DNA from: Helianthus annuus
Taxonomy: Eukaryota; Streptophyta; Magnoliopsida; Asterales; Asteraceae
Assembly (NCBI RefSeq): GCF_002127325.2
Contig: NC_035438.2
Span: 91,879,948 to 91,943,947 of the forward strand
Reading direction: 5' to 3'
DNA: 64,000 nucleotides
Shown here: piece after piece, positions 45,144 through 57,488 of the stretch
Layout of the letters: every line of letters starts with the position of its first letter
Position numbering within the stretch: position 1 is the stretch's first letter
Made by a program: the position numbers and the translations under genes
The notes under the pieces: generated by a model
Told to the model about the DNA's origin: nothing
What the model saw: the letters and a program-made list of their open reading frames with translations, nothing else
Databases searched by the model: none

Positions 45144-47653
45144 TGTGACAACTTGAATTTCCAAGATTTCTATTTCGCATTTATTGCACGTTCTCATATT
45201 GTTTAGTTGATTATTTGCACAATTAATTGGCTATGGAACCATAACGTTTTAATACAATGAAGTGTATTGTGTGGTTATGCTTGGTTATGTGTTAATTGTG
45301 ATAGACTTGTCAAATGCATAAACTTGGTGGTGAAACTGTGAAATTGTTGTGAGATGGTGTACTTGTGTAAAAGTTAATACTTGAGGATATAGGGAGCAAT
45401 TAGTGAAATCCTAGTGATACTTAACCCTAATCTCTTTCCCTAATCATTCACTAATCATCACAAGAATCAAAACACGTACCCTCACATTCCCTAATCCTCT
45501 CTACAACCATCTTCTCATCATTCTTGGATTCACAAGTTCTTTTGCATCAAGTCTGAGTACCAATCCATCTAGAATCAAATCAAGGTAATGATTTAATCAT
45601 TGTTTGGGATTAATTGTTGATTGATTGATCATGTAAACCCTAGTTCTTCACATGCTAAGTTCTGTAATTGTTAATGTGATTCTGATTATTGTGGTTATGA
45701 TATTTGTCTAGTGCTTAATCGATTGCTTGATGATTTTGATGTATGATATGAAGAGATATTGATTGTGTGTTGATTACTGCTAAACAGATATGAATTAGGG
45801 TTTTGAGATCGCATGAACAATAGAACGTAACTGTTGAATGTATGGGTGTAACTGCTTCAATTGTAATTGTGATTGTCTGAGCTTTGTGAATGTTGTTAGT
45901 CTGAGTTTTATAACAAGGACATCTAGCCCGACTTTTATCCCTAGAACATTAGAGGTCCGATGTTTATGTGGTTAACATGGATGTCCGACCTTTGATAGAT
46001 GATCAAGGTCCGACTTCTTACACACAACCTTAGGTCCGAGTTTCATAGCACAATGTGGTTGTCCGAGTTCTTATATATTGATGTTGTCCGAAGTTTAAAC
46101 CCCCCACCACCCTCATGTCCGACTTTGTGATAGGGATTTCCCCAGATCCGAGTTTCAGGGCAACCCCCCCCCCCAACCTTTGTCCGAGTTTTGTGAAGGA
46201 GTGGAAAGGTCCGACCTTAGTGCTTGTAAGGAGTCCGAATTTCTGATATGTGGAAGTGGGGATCCGAGTTTTGATAGATGGTGGCATATCCGAGTTTTAA
46301 AACATGAAACTTGGTCCGACTTTCACTTGTATAAGTGTTGGGTCCGACTTTTATACATAATGTGCATGATCCGACCATTGTAGCTAAAGTGATAGCTAAT
46401 ATGATAACTCACATGCTTGTTAACCTAGCCGAGTTTCGTTATCTGTTTGTATGTTAACACTGTTTGATGTGATAACACTGTTATGTATGTAAACTCTCCT
46501 ATGCATGCTAGTTCTGTAAATCTGAGCAACAATGTAACACGATTACAATTACTAAGACTGTTGATGAATATCTGAGTTAAAACGCCTGAGAACAACCCTG
46601 ATTGTAAAGCTTAAGCTGCATAAATGTGATTAGCTGTTGATGTGATACATGATGATAACTGTCAAACGCCTTGTGACATAGATTACATGCGTATCATTAC
46701 GAACATGAACTGATTTGTTACACGTGCACACAATAGGATTTGACTGATTACTTGTGAGTGCATAACATAGCGTACCGAGCAAACCAAGGTGAGTTCACAC
46801 TCCTACTAAGGCATGGGATTCCCAAGGGCTTGGGAATGGGGTTGAAGGAATGAGATTGACTAGATTCGTACATACACCGTTACTAGACTACCATACCAGA
46901 GTCCTCGGTTGTGCATGACACATACGTAAAGCCCACATATGCATATGCTTCTTACTGTCCTCGGTGTGTGCAGGACCCCTACGTATACCTATGCTTACTA
47001 CTATCCTCGGTTGTGAAGGATACTCACGTAAAACTTACGTGTATTTATACTTACTACTATCCTTGGTTGTGAAGGATACTCACGTAAAACTTACGTGTAT
47101 TTATACTTACTACTATCCTCGGTTGTGAAGGATACTTACGTAATCCTGCGTAAAGCTTGTACGTACTACTGTTCTCGGTTGTGAAGAACACTTATGGTTA
47201 CGAATAGTCTAGTGGATATACAACATGGGAAGCCCCCACCAATAGAACGTACTATCGGCCCAGTAGAGCCACATGTTACAAACGAACTTACTATTACGCA
47301 CTTACTTTCTGTGAACTCGCTTAACTAGTTGTTGATCCTCTGTTACATGCCTTGCAGGTCGTTAGATACATGGAGCTTGCACAGGGAGGAGCAGGTTGTT
47401 GTGGGCTTGGATCGTGATTATCTTATTAAACACTTATGACATGTCGTTACTTAATTATGTTGGGTTTTGATTATACGCTTCCGCTAAACAATGATAACTT
47501 ACTTATGTTTGTAACACCTTTCATATGGATTTGGTTTGGTTTAATGGCAATTACTTTTACTATATGTATTGTTCTATATGATTGGTGGCTTGATCCTGGT
47601 CAGTCACGCTCCCAAGCGGTGGTACTCCGCAGGTGGATTTTAGGGGTGTGACA
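45144..47653 (+). repeat. Element I 3' LTR (2,510 bp)
   Basis: Matches 38171-40732 almost throughout; one 54-bp repeat unit shorter. Ends GGGGTGTGACA before the CTCAT duplication. Confidence 0.93.
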
Positions 47654-47658
47654 CTCAT

Positions 47659-48183
47659 CCACGACCAGCACCAGTTACTCAAGCGCCGCCCGCAAAGCGT
47701 GCTTACACAGGTCCCCACCCGCTCTGCCCGACAAGCTCATATCATCATCCGGTGGGTCTTGCCTGTCGTTTCTGTGCTCATTGCAATTTATACGGCCATT
47801 TTACTGCCAATTGTCGCTATGGTCCTCGTCAAGCCCCAGTTCAAGCCACTGCTCATCAAGCTCTATTTCCAGCCCCGCAAGGCCAACACGCAGCTCAAGC
47901 ACCCGCGATCAACGCTCGAGTCTGCTTTGCATATGGTGACCCTAACCACTTTGCAAACATGTGCCCAAACAGGATTGTGAAGGAAGAACCCCAGCAGTAG
48001 CAGCAGCAGCAACAAGCAGCCCGCGCTAGAACCTTCAACATCAATGCTCGTCAAGCCCAGGCTGACAACAACGTGGTTAATGGTACGTTCCTTGTGAATG
48101 GTATATATGCATCATGTTTGTTTGATACTGGAGCCGATAACAGCTTTGTGTCATTTGAATTCGAGAAGCTCCTTAGTCGTAAG
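47659..48183 (+). pseudogene. H1 gag C-terminus and protease start
   Basis: Continues the gag frame of 37274-38170 after element I. One good zinc knuckle (CAHCNLYGHFTANC) and a second in which the second cysteine is tyrosine (CFAYGDPNHFANMC; same in H2). A TAG at 47998-48000 sits inside a CAG repeat. Then comes a linker (ARTFNINARQAQAD) and the protease active site LFDTGADNSF. It is cut at 48183 by F2 and resumes at 51615. Confidence 0.88.
48179..48183. repeat. Target site duplication GTAAG of F2 (left copy)
   Basis: GTAAG at 48179-48183 and again at 51610-51614. H2 keeps the empty site near 60016. Confidence 0.93.
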
Positions 48184-51100
48184 TGTCACACCCTGGCTTT
48201 GCGGAAGCGTGGTTAATTTGGTGTGACTTCTTAATACCATAGCTTAATCATAACAAAGCTATATAAAATAAAACCATGCAAGAGCATCCATTTAATTAAG
48301 TTTTAAAAACCAAATACAATAACATTGTCTTGACGGAAACACATCCTAACGACATAAACATTGTTCAACAAAGACAAACATAACATAAACACAGTTTAAG
48401 GACTGTGACTTGTCTAGGAAAGAGTCACATTCCCTAAACCCGGATGACCTCGTAACTAGTGCAGCGGGAAAACGTGTCATACCGCGCCAGATCCTTTAAT
48501 TCCCTGAAATACATGTAAGTTGAAAAAAATCAACAATAATGCTGAGCGAGTTCCTGTGTAAGTGAGTAAATAAACCTTTGTAAGTATAAAAATCCTGGTA
48601 TGTAGCAAATAAGGGAATTGAGATCACCAACGGTTTGCAAGGCCATTGATATGTGTGAAGTGCAAGTAGGGAGACTCAAACCTAGCAGATTTATGCGCCG
48701 GGCACAAAGTCACCCCGAGGTCCGTTTCTAGTTTGGCCTGGGGCTGGGCTCGCTACACCCAGATAGATCTACCGCTCCTGTCCCTCGGTCCTACCATGTG
48801 GATTAATGACCTCATGTTGCTCCTACCCACTCACATGATCTAAGTAGTAAACCTCCTTACGCTAACCATACCATGTATAAAGTACTTGTAATCATAGTAA
48901 CATGTATTTCACCCCCGCAGTTTATAAAACTAAAAACAGTTAAGAGAAAAGGGGGACATGAACTCACAGTGGTGCGTCTCTACCAAGTATACCTCCAAAT
49001 CAAGCAGCTGTGCGACGACCTACATGTACTAATTCTATTAGACGGACGGCCGTGCCTTAGCTTTAAGGTTTAAGTTTTTGGGAAATAGTTAGACAACTAT
49101 TTCGTGTTTACATTCTGTATATACTTGGTAATTATTTTCCTTCCCAAGGATGGAGGATTTAATACATGTGCATTCGAAATATATTATTAAGTCTCACTTA
49201 AAATATATTCTATTTCTAACTCCAAAATATAAATATTTTCTCAAAAATATTATATTTTTATTTCACATAATTTTCTCAAAATAATACCTTGACAAAAATA
49301 CGCGTTCATAAATATTTCTTTAAAATGCGTAAGTTACGTTTTAACGAACGAGTGGTAATAATAATTACTGGTCTAACTTATATATTTATCGTGAAAGTGT
49401 TTGTATTAATTTGGATTCGTTAACATTCGATAATATTATTTTTACCCTAAAAATAATATTTTATGTATCTTCACAAATAATTGACAAGTAACGTTGTGAA
49501 AAATATATTTACTAAATATATATTTATCACGTTTAATTTTGTGAAAATCCCACCTCCGATATTTTGTAAATAAAGTCGTGGCGAAACTTATGTTTTGAAA
49601 ACATGTCGAAAAAGTATTTCTAACACTTATAGTGAAAATATTTCTAAGTGTTAGGTTTTTGGAAAAATTTCGCCAGAGTTTCCTCTGTAACTAGAGGTGG
49701 CCACGCTTTCAAGCGTATCATTTTCTTTTATAAATCAACCCAACAATCTTTTTATTCAACCAAAACAACGTCCAAAACAACAAACTAGTAAATAAATATG
49801 TAAGTTGCATAAATCACATGAACTTGTAGTTTTCTAAAATTATGAAGTAAATCCCATTACTTTTAGCGGATCTTTATATAAATCAATCCGATTTCGTAAA
49901 ACCTTGCTTTTAAAGAAATTCCGTCTTTACAACTTCTCGTCATCTTTTACAAAAATGGTTATTTTGTCGAAACTTTGTGCTACACAAGTGTTTACACATT
50001 TGTGTGTTCTAAAAATCATTCTTGTTAGTGTAAGATCCGTCTTTAGAAAACATGATTTCTTTGACACTTGGTTCTTTGAAAATACCGCTTGTAGATACGT
50101 AGATCTACTAGTTTTAAACACTATTTCATAATAAAAATCGCTTTTACACAAGTTCATGATTTGTGTGTGGTAGAGTTTCATCCTTTAACCCTTGTTACTT
50201 CTAAAACAACCTTATGTCATGATCCATGATCATGACCAATCCGGGTTAAACGATGATCCGAGCTACCACAACATAGATCGGGTCCAAATAACTACACAAT
50301 TCAAATACTACAAGATTTACACAACAAACAAGCTTTTAACCATCACTTTTAGTGTTTTTAGTAGACTTTTATGCTTCATCTTGCATGTTTACGAGTTTTA
50401 ACCGTTACATATCATTTTAACCACTTTAAAATAGTTCGAGAAGGTGATTCAAGTAACTTACCACTAGCTTGAGGCTAGGGAAGAATCTAGACGCAAAAAG
50501 AGTGGTTAAAAGCAATAGAGTGAGGTCCTTTGCCTTCTGAATGCACCAAGCCTCCTTATACGTGATCCTTGACGCTTGAATGGACTTGGAATGTGAAGAT
50601 CAAAGCTCGAAAAATTGATGGGTGTGTAAGGGATCTCGGCCGAGAGCTCTAGAGGGAGAGAGGAGAGTGTTTTGTGTGAGTTGTGAAATGTGAATGATCA
50701 TATGGTTCTAATCTTGTTCTTATAGACAAAAGTTTTGGTTAAGGTCCAATGGATTACATGTCCACTAGATATGGGACATGTGAGATTATTATAATCAAAA
50801 TGGTACAAGTGAGGGTCACAATGTGACCGAAATCGGCTAGGGGGGGGGGTTCTTGGTTAGTTTCCAACTAATTAGCTAGGTTATAGTTAGGTTAATCTAG
50901 GTTAGTTAAGTGATTAACCCGGTTAGTAGTGTGTTGTGCTTTATGGCGGGTGTTAGCGTATTCAGGGACCCTAACTGGCTCAGAAAAAGATAAATAATGT
51001 AATTGACAATATTTTCATGTTCCGGTATAGTCCGGTTGTTCAGTTGGATAGTAATCCATCAAAGCGCTTAACAAAGCTTTAAAGTGTCGTTGTTATTATT

Positions 51101-51609
51101 TTTAGTGACACAACTCATTCCTGACACTTCGGAAAGTGTCTAGTAATATTTTTCTCATGTTCTGGCACTTTATTTGTTAGCTAAAAGCTGAATTGTTAAT
51201 TAAAGTGCTGAATTTTGTGCTTAGAGTACGTTTTAGGCACATCCAATCACTGTAACTCATTCCTAGAGACGCAGTTCTACAACCCTTGTATCCCTACACT
51301 CACCACTAGTGTAGTAACTATTTCTGGCTCATACAGGCCTTAGAGGCAGTGTCTGCCTCATGCTGGCTTTATCAGCATGTTCAATAGGTTATCCGTTTAT
51401 AGTGCTACTGTGCTTTTGTGCATCATGTTTGTCACTAAGGTTCAGCATGTAAATAATGTAGTGACAGTAAGTAGAGTATGATGCAAGTATGTACATGTAT
51501 CAACATTCAAGTAGCAGTTTATCCACAATTTCAGGTAAGCACAGTAATTAAGTAGTAATTAATTATTAATTAAGTCGTACGGATACCTGGTTTAGTGAGG
51601 GTTGTCACA
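48184..51609 (-). mobile_element. Element F2: solo LTR of family F (3.4 kb) in H1 protease
   Basis: TGTCACACCCTGG at the left and GGTTGTCACA at the right, 5-bp duplication outside, no primer-binding site, polypurine tract or coding sequence inside. Same family as F1 in opposite orientation. A solo LTR is the usual product of recombination between the two LTRs of an element. Putative intron at 48504-48967 (- strand). Confidence 0.88.
48504..48967 (-). other. Putative intron inside F2 LTR
   Basis: On the - strand ACT then GTGAGTTCATG and ACATGTATTTCAG then GG; ends 320 bp before the LTR end. Confidence 0.5.
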
Positions 51610-51614
51610 GTAAG

Positions 51615-54573
51615 CGTTCTTATCTCCCCTCGTCATTCGAAGTTGAAGTCGCTGCTGGAAGAACTGTCGCCGTTAATTCTGTTCTTCGTGATTGTACTCT
51701 CGAGCTCAACAATCACGTCTTCCCAATCGACCTTATTCTGATGCAGCTCGTAAGTTTTGACATCATAGTAGGCATGGACTTTCTTCGCGATATCGATTTC
51801 CGCATCGACCTCATTACCGCCCAGTCGTGATATCGATTTCCGCATCGACCTCATTCCTGGAGCTAACCCCGTAGCCAAAGCCCCTTATCGACTCGTGCCA
51901 TCTGAGATGCGGGAACTCTCGAACCAACTCTAGGAGTTACTTAAGAAAGGCTTTATTCGCCCGAGCACCTCTCCTTGGGGCGCACCAGTCCTTTTCGTCA
52001 AAAAGAAGGATGGGTCGTTCAGGATGTGTATCGACTACCGGGAATTGAATAAGCTGACCATCAAGAACCGATACCCTCTACCTCGCATCGACGATTTGTT
52101 TGATCAGCTACAAGGTGCTACGTGTTTCTCAAAGATCGATCTACGCTCAGGTTATCATCAATTGTGTATTCAGGAAGAAGATATACCCAAAACCGCTTTT
52201 CGCACTCGTTACGGCCACTATGAGTTCGTTGTTATGCCTTTTGGTTTAACCAACGCACCCGCGATTTTCATGGATCTGATGAATCGCGTGTGTAAGCCTT
52301 ATCTTGACCGTTTCGTCATCGTGTTCATCGACGATGTCTTGATTTATTCCAAATCAAAAACCGAACACGCACAACATCTACGTTTGGTTCTCGAGTTACT
52401 CCAGGGGAATCAACTCTATGCCAAGTTCTCCAAGTGCGAATTCTGGTTAGAAGAGGTTCAATTTCTGGGTCACATCGTGAATAGTCAAGGTATCCATGTC
52501 GAACCTGCGAAGATTGAAGCAGTTAAGAGTTGGATTACACCAAAGAATCCGTCTGAAGTCCGTTCTTTTCTCGGATTAGCGGGTTATTATTGACGGTTCA
52601 TCGAAGGATTCTCTAAGATCGTTGTGCCGCTTACCGTTCTTACGCATAAAGACAAGTCTTTTGTTTGGGGAACCGAACAAGAGTCTGCTTTCCAAACCCT
52701 CAAGCATATGCTTTGCAATGCTCCTGCTCTCATGTTGCCTGATGGAAACAACGATTTCATTGTCTATTGTGATGCTTCCAACCTTGGTCTTGGTTGCGTT
52801 CTCATGCAGCGGGACAAGGTTATAGCTTACGTATCTCGTTAGCTCAAAATCCACGAGAAGAACTATACAGCCCATGATCTCGAGCTAGGCGTGGTTGTCT
52901 TTGCATTAAAGATATGGCGACACTACCTGTATGGTATTAAGTGTATGATCTTCACCGATCACAAGAGTTTACAACACATCTTTAATCAGAAAGAACTTAA
53001 CATGCGTCAACGCCGATGGGTAGAACTTCTTAACGATTACGACTGTGAGATTCGTTATCACCCAGGCAAGGCAAATGTTGTTGTCGACGCACTCAGCAGA
53101 CGGAGTTATTTGCTCAGTATTCGCAATACTCAAGCCCAGCACGATCTCGGAACCCTCATCCGCGAAGCCCAACATGCTTGCTTTAATGAACGCACCTTGA
53201 AGAAAGAGAGGATTTATCACGACGGAGCTCAGCTTGTAAGCAAATCAAATGGGATCTTCTATTATCTAGACCGAATTTGGATCCCTAAGCGGACCGAATT
53301 ACGAAAGTTTATAATGGATGAAGTCCACAAATCTCGGTATTCTATTCATCCCGGTGCCGACAAAATGAACCAGGACCTTCGTTACAAGTACTGGTGGCCG
53401 GGAATGAAAAGAGATATCGCCCTCTATGTCGGAAGATGCCTGACTTATGCTAGGGTCAAGGCTGAACATCAACGACCTTCTGGCTTGCTCGAACAACTGC
53501 CAATCCCTATATGGAAGTGGGAGAGTATAGCTATGGATTTCATAACCAAGCTTCCACCCACGTCATCAGGTCACGGCAGCATTTGGGTTGTCGTTGATCG
53601 TTTGACCAAATCCGCCCACTTTTTGCCAATACGGGAAGACTACAAGGTAGAACGACTAGCCTGAATCTACACCGACGAGATCATTTGTAATCATGGTACG
53701 CCTCGCGACATCATCTCTAACCGTGATGCTCGGTTTACCTCGCGATTATGGGAAACGTTTCAAGCAGCTCTTGGTACGACGCTTAACTTAAGTACCGCAT
53801 TTCATCCTCAAACTGATGGACAGACTGAGAGAACGATCCGTACTCTTGAGGACATGCTCCGTGCGTGTGTCATCGACTTCGGTGGTAGTTGGAACAAATA
53901 CCTGACGTTAGTCGAATTCTCGTATAACAACAGTTATCATGCCAGTATACAAATGGCACCATTCGAGGCCCTATATGGAAGAAGATGTCGATCGCCCATT
54001 GTATGGCACAAGATCGGTCACTCGCAATTAACCGGTCCGGAGCTATTACAAGAAACGACTGACAAAGTCCTTCAGATTCGAGACAACTTGTCGAAAGCCC
54101 GGGATAGACAGAAAAGTTACGCCGATAGAAGACGCAAGCCCCTTGAATTTGACGTTGGCGACTACGTACTCCTAAAGGTATCACCTTGGAAGGGTGTGGT
54201 CAGATTTGGCAAGAAAGGGAAACTAGCGCCTCGATATGTTGGACCTTTTAAGATTCTGGAAAGGATCGGAAAAGTCGTGTACAGACTCGAACTACCGGAG
54301 GAACTTAGTAACGTCTACCCAACTTTCCATGAGTCGAACCTCCGAAAGTGTCTAGCTGACCATGATCTGATTGTACCTCTCGATGACCTTCAAGTCAACG
54401 AAACGCTACACTTCGTGGAAAAGCCTGTCGAAATCATGGACCGCCAAACCAAGCAACTCAGGCGCTCGCGCATACCTATCGTGAAAGTCTGATGGGAAGG
54501 CAAACGAGGCGCAGAGTTCACTTGGGAACTCGAAAGCGACATGAAGGCAAAGTACCCGCGGTTGTTCAGGTGA
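51615..54573 (+). pseudogene. H1 pol, broken
   Basis: Protease C-terminus (DIIVGMDFL) is followed by a deletion and a 27-bp direct repeat (51789-51815 and 51829-51855) that shifts the frame; H2 shares both. Then reverse transcriptase ([24 protein letters not shown] at 52324-52335), RNase H (CDASNLGLG), integrase (HPGADKM; last finger cysteine changed, CLTYARVK), DDE core ([20 protein letters not shown]) and chromodomain-like end (LRRSRIPIVK). Stops at 51931-51933, 52591-52593, 52840-52842, 53662-53664 and 54490-54492; H2 has CAG or CGA at each. Natural stop 54571-54573. Confidence 0.92.
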
Positions 54574-54631
54574 GAGCCTAGAGAGAGAAAGTAGCAAAAG
54601 GTGATCCACGGTGCTGTGCAGCTTTCGGCCT

Positions 54632-54648
54632 AATTTCAGGACGAAATT
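54632..54648 (+). other. H1 pre-PPT hairpin and polypurine tract
   Basis: AATTTC - AGGAC - GAAATT, then AAACAAGGGGAGGC ending at 54666. Confidence 0.6.
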
Positions 54649-55214
54649 CCCTAAACAAGGGGAGGCTGTAACACCCTGTGTTACCGAACGTCAAAGTCAA
54701 AGTCAAAGTCAAGATTGACTTCTTTGACTATAGTTAGTCAATTCTATGTTGGTGTTTATGTTAGTTGTATTATGTGGAGTAAGTGCTATTAATCAAAGTG
54801 ATCGAATATTCAAATCGATGTGAAACGCTAAACGACTATGAATGGTAGGAAGTAGCAACGCGATAAAGTCATTTAATCTATAATCAAGCTAATCGAATCA
54901 TCATCGAACTCGAAACTCGAATTACGCGAATTCTGGTATTACTATACGTGTGTGTGTGTGCCTTATGTGTTACTTGTGCATGTTTACTTTATGTGATGTG
55001 TGGTAATCAATCGAAACTCGAATCGAAACTCGGAACTCAATCGAAATCGAATTATGATAAATGGTGGCGAAAAGATAGTGTGAAATATAGATGCTTGTAT
55101 GTAGATATAGTGGTTGGGATTAAAAGTAATTTGAATAGGAAACTCTATCGTATTCGTATCATCTCCAATCGAAATCGAAATATCAGAAATCGTCGCACCG
55201 AACACTCAAAACAG

Positions 55215-56590
55215 GCTGTTGATCGATCAGGCCTTCAGCCGATCGAACAGTCCAACCGATCGAACAGACCTTCCGATCATACAGGCTGTCCGATCGGGAT
55301 GCCTGGCCGATCGGCCAACCCTTTCCTCTTTGGGAAGCCTATAAATAGCCCTGTCATTGTCATTCTTTCCACTTTTGGAAACTCTCTGACCGACCAGCTC
55401 GTGCTCTTTACTTTTCCTCAGATTTCTCTCAATCCCGGTAAGATTTCATCCTAAATCTTGTACTTTCTTGATCTATACACACTTCTACACCTTTTCTATC
55501 TTTCAAATCTTAACTTTTAACTTTGAAATCATCAAGACTCAAGCATTCTAGGATGATGTCATCATTGTGTTCTTAAAGAACTTCATGTTTTGGCCTCAAT
55601 CCACCAAGAAAAGCTTGGATCTAACCGATTTCCACATAAACAAACAAAGATCTACCACAGATCTAAACATATTCACGATGGAAAAGATTGAAAGATGGAT
55701 TTTCCAACTTTCTTTCAACTCTTTTACACTCAATGCTTTCAAACCGGTAGAAACGGAGCTTGAACCCACTCACTAATCACTCTAGTAGTGGTGTGGTTCG
55801 AGGTTTGGGACTATATCCACATGGTTCACCGATTTCGGGTTAGACGTCAAACTACCGTTCCAAACAGTTCACCGGCCGGACTTGGGTGATTCCTGTCCGA
55901 GCAGGGGAAACAAGTAAGAACGAAGGTTCCATGGTTTAGCTTGTTGTCAAAATACCTCGATATAACGTTAAGCAATCAGAATAGCCAAGTGTTAGACGAA
56001 CAGGCCGACCAGGTCAGGATGCTGACCGATCGGACAGGCTGTTCGAACAAACAGCCCAACCGATCGGACATGTCAGCCGATCGACCAGGCCAGCCGATCG
56101 GCTAGCACATGGTCCCGCACTTTAACAATTTTATGAAGTCTAGTATTGAACGAAGTGCTGTTTGATCGAACTACGGTTTGATTTGAATTACTCTTCGGAT
56201 CATGAGATACTATTCTTCAACACTTAATCGATTTTCAACTCGTTCGACGCATTGGAGTGCCACCCGATCGAACATGTCGTCCGATCAGGTGACAGTCTGC
56301 TGAGGACTTATTACTGAAGTACCTAACCGATCGGTTAAGCTGACCGATCGAACGGCCCGTTCGACCGATCGACCTGAAAGGTAAGGACACTTCAATGTTC
56401 TCGAATACTACAACGAAAACTTCAAAAGGACAAGCCATCATACACAAACACATCCTACACAAAGGAAGAAACAATCCACTCGAACAGCCCAACCGATCGA
56501 GCCCACCGGCCGACCGAATAGGCTATCCGAACGGACTGTCAAACCGAACGAACAACCCGTCTGATCGAACCTACCGTTCGACCAACCAGG
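55215..56590. repeat. CCGATCGG-type motif clusters in family H LTR
   Basis: Dozens of CCGATCGG, CCGATCGA and TTCGATCGAAC words, commonly joined by CAGGCTGT or GGCCAGC. They fall in three groups within the LTR, one immediately upstream of the TATA box. LTR3 repeats the first group at 63410-63515. Confidence 0.85.
55340..55348 (+). promoter_or_regulatory. TATA box, LTR2
   Basis: TATAAATAG, preceded by the CCGATCGG cluster. The same box is at 63530-63538 in LTR3. Confidence 0.7.
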
Positions 56591-56701
56591 CTGTTCGACC
56601 CATCAACACTTTTATTTGTTTTACACGTTGCTTATCGTTATGCTATCGAACCATTCAGGCTAACCCTACTCTCAAGTGCTCCCTTCAATCCATCAATCAC
56701 T

Positions 56702-57245
56702 GTGAGTATACTCGATCCCTTTTTGCTTTTAGCACTTTTGGGTGTTACATACGTTACTTATACGAAATCACAACGAACACACTACTCAGTCATTTCAAAC
56801 GCTAACCGTTACCGCATGTATTACGTGACTAAATGAATGCTTGTTGTTATGTTTACACGTGGAATGCTGTCTACCTGCCTTAACGACGATAGTACTATAG
56901 TTTAGACTCAGCACCCGTTCACACGGGGGTTGTTAAGGACAATTACTTGCATGGATTACGGTGGTAATCATGTATTGCGAACTGCCTCGGGCAGTCTACC
57001 CGCAGTCACTGTTATCGATAGATCCATGTCGATAATTAACATGCTTCGTTTTCCTCTGTGTACGTGCTAGTTATGCGTAAACTATTTCGAACTCTATTAT
57101 GCTATTATCAAACTTGTATGCTCACCTTTACATTTTATGTATTGACTTTATTTTAACGTATGTGACGGGCAATTAGGATGCTTATCTGCTAGGAAGGCGA
57201 GCTTAGAATAAGCGTCTAGAGCATACTTGTCTGTAGATCTTGCAG
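56702..57245 (+). other. Putative intron inside LTR2
   Basis: CACT then GTGAGTATAC (donor) and GTAGATCTTGCAG then ATCG (acceptor); 1.36 kb after the TATA box, ending 227 bp before the LTR end. Confidence 0.5.
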
Positions 57246-57475
57246 ATCGAGTCTCTAGAAGTATTTGGACAATTTTTATATTTAAAATCTGAGTTGTCGG
57301 AACAGAATATTTGACTTGATGTTATCTGTAATAATTTGTTTGCTATTTGAGGTATGGTATGGGACGTATTATATAAATTGAATAGTGATAATAATTGTTA
57401 TGGAAACTTCTGGACAATCTGTTTCGCTCAGTGCCATGCCCTGATGATTCCGCCATCGGTTGGGGTGTGACAGAT

Positions 57476-57488
57476 TGGTATCAGAGCC
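57476..57488 (+). other. Primer-binding site, element H2
   Basis: TGGTATCAGAGCC three bases after the LTR. TAACTATAG (57490-57498) right after it pairs with CTATAGTTA (57550-57558). Confidence 0.92.

Larger units (their letters stand above)
38171..47653 (+). mobile_element. Element I: Ty3/gypsy element with both LTRs, defective, inserted in H1 gag
   Basis: 5' LTR 38171-40732, primer-binding site 40736-40748, gag, pol, polypurine tract and 3' LTR 45144-47653, 9,483 bp in all. By hand the LTRs differ by about 19 substitutions (below 1 percent) and one 54-bp repeat unit. The interior lacks the zinc knuckles and the protease active site and has several stops, so the element is not autonomous. 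Confidence 0.93.
54667..57472 (+). repeat. LTR2 of the H array (2,806 bp), shared by H1 and H2
   Basis: TGTAACACCC to GGGGTGTGACA. It is the 3' LTR of H1 and the 5' LTR of H2. TATA at 55340-55348, putative intron 56702-57245. CCGATCGG-type motifs cluster at 55215-55315, 55990-56110 and 56260-56590. Short open frames inside (for example 56395-56805) show no family likeness. Confidence 0.92.

Noticed and set aside
54948..55454. A 168-codon frame across the H LTR promoter
   Set aside because: Crosses the TATA box and the CCGATCGG cluster; LTR3 and LTR1 break it by indels, so it is not conserved as protein.
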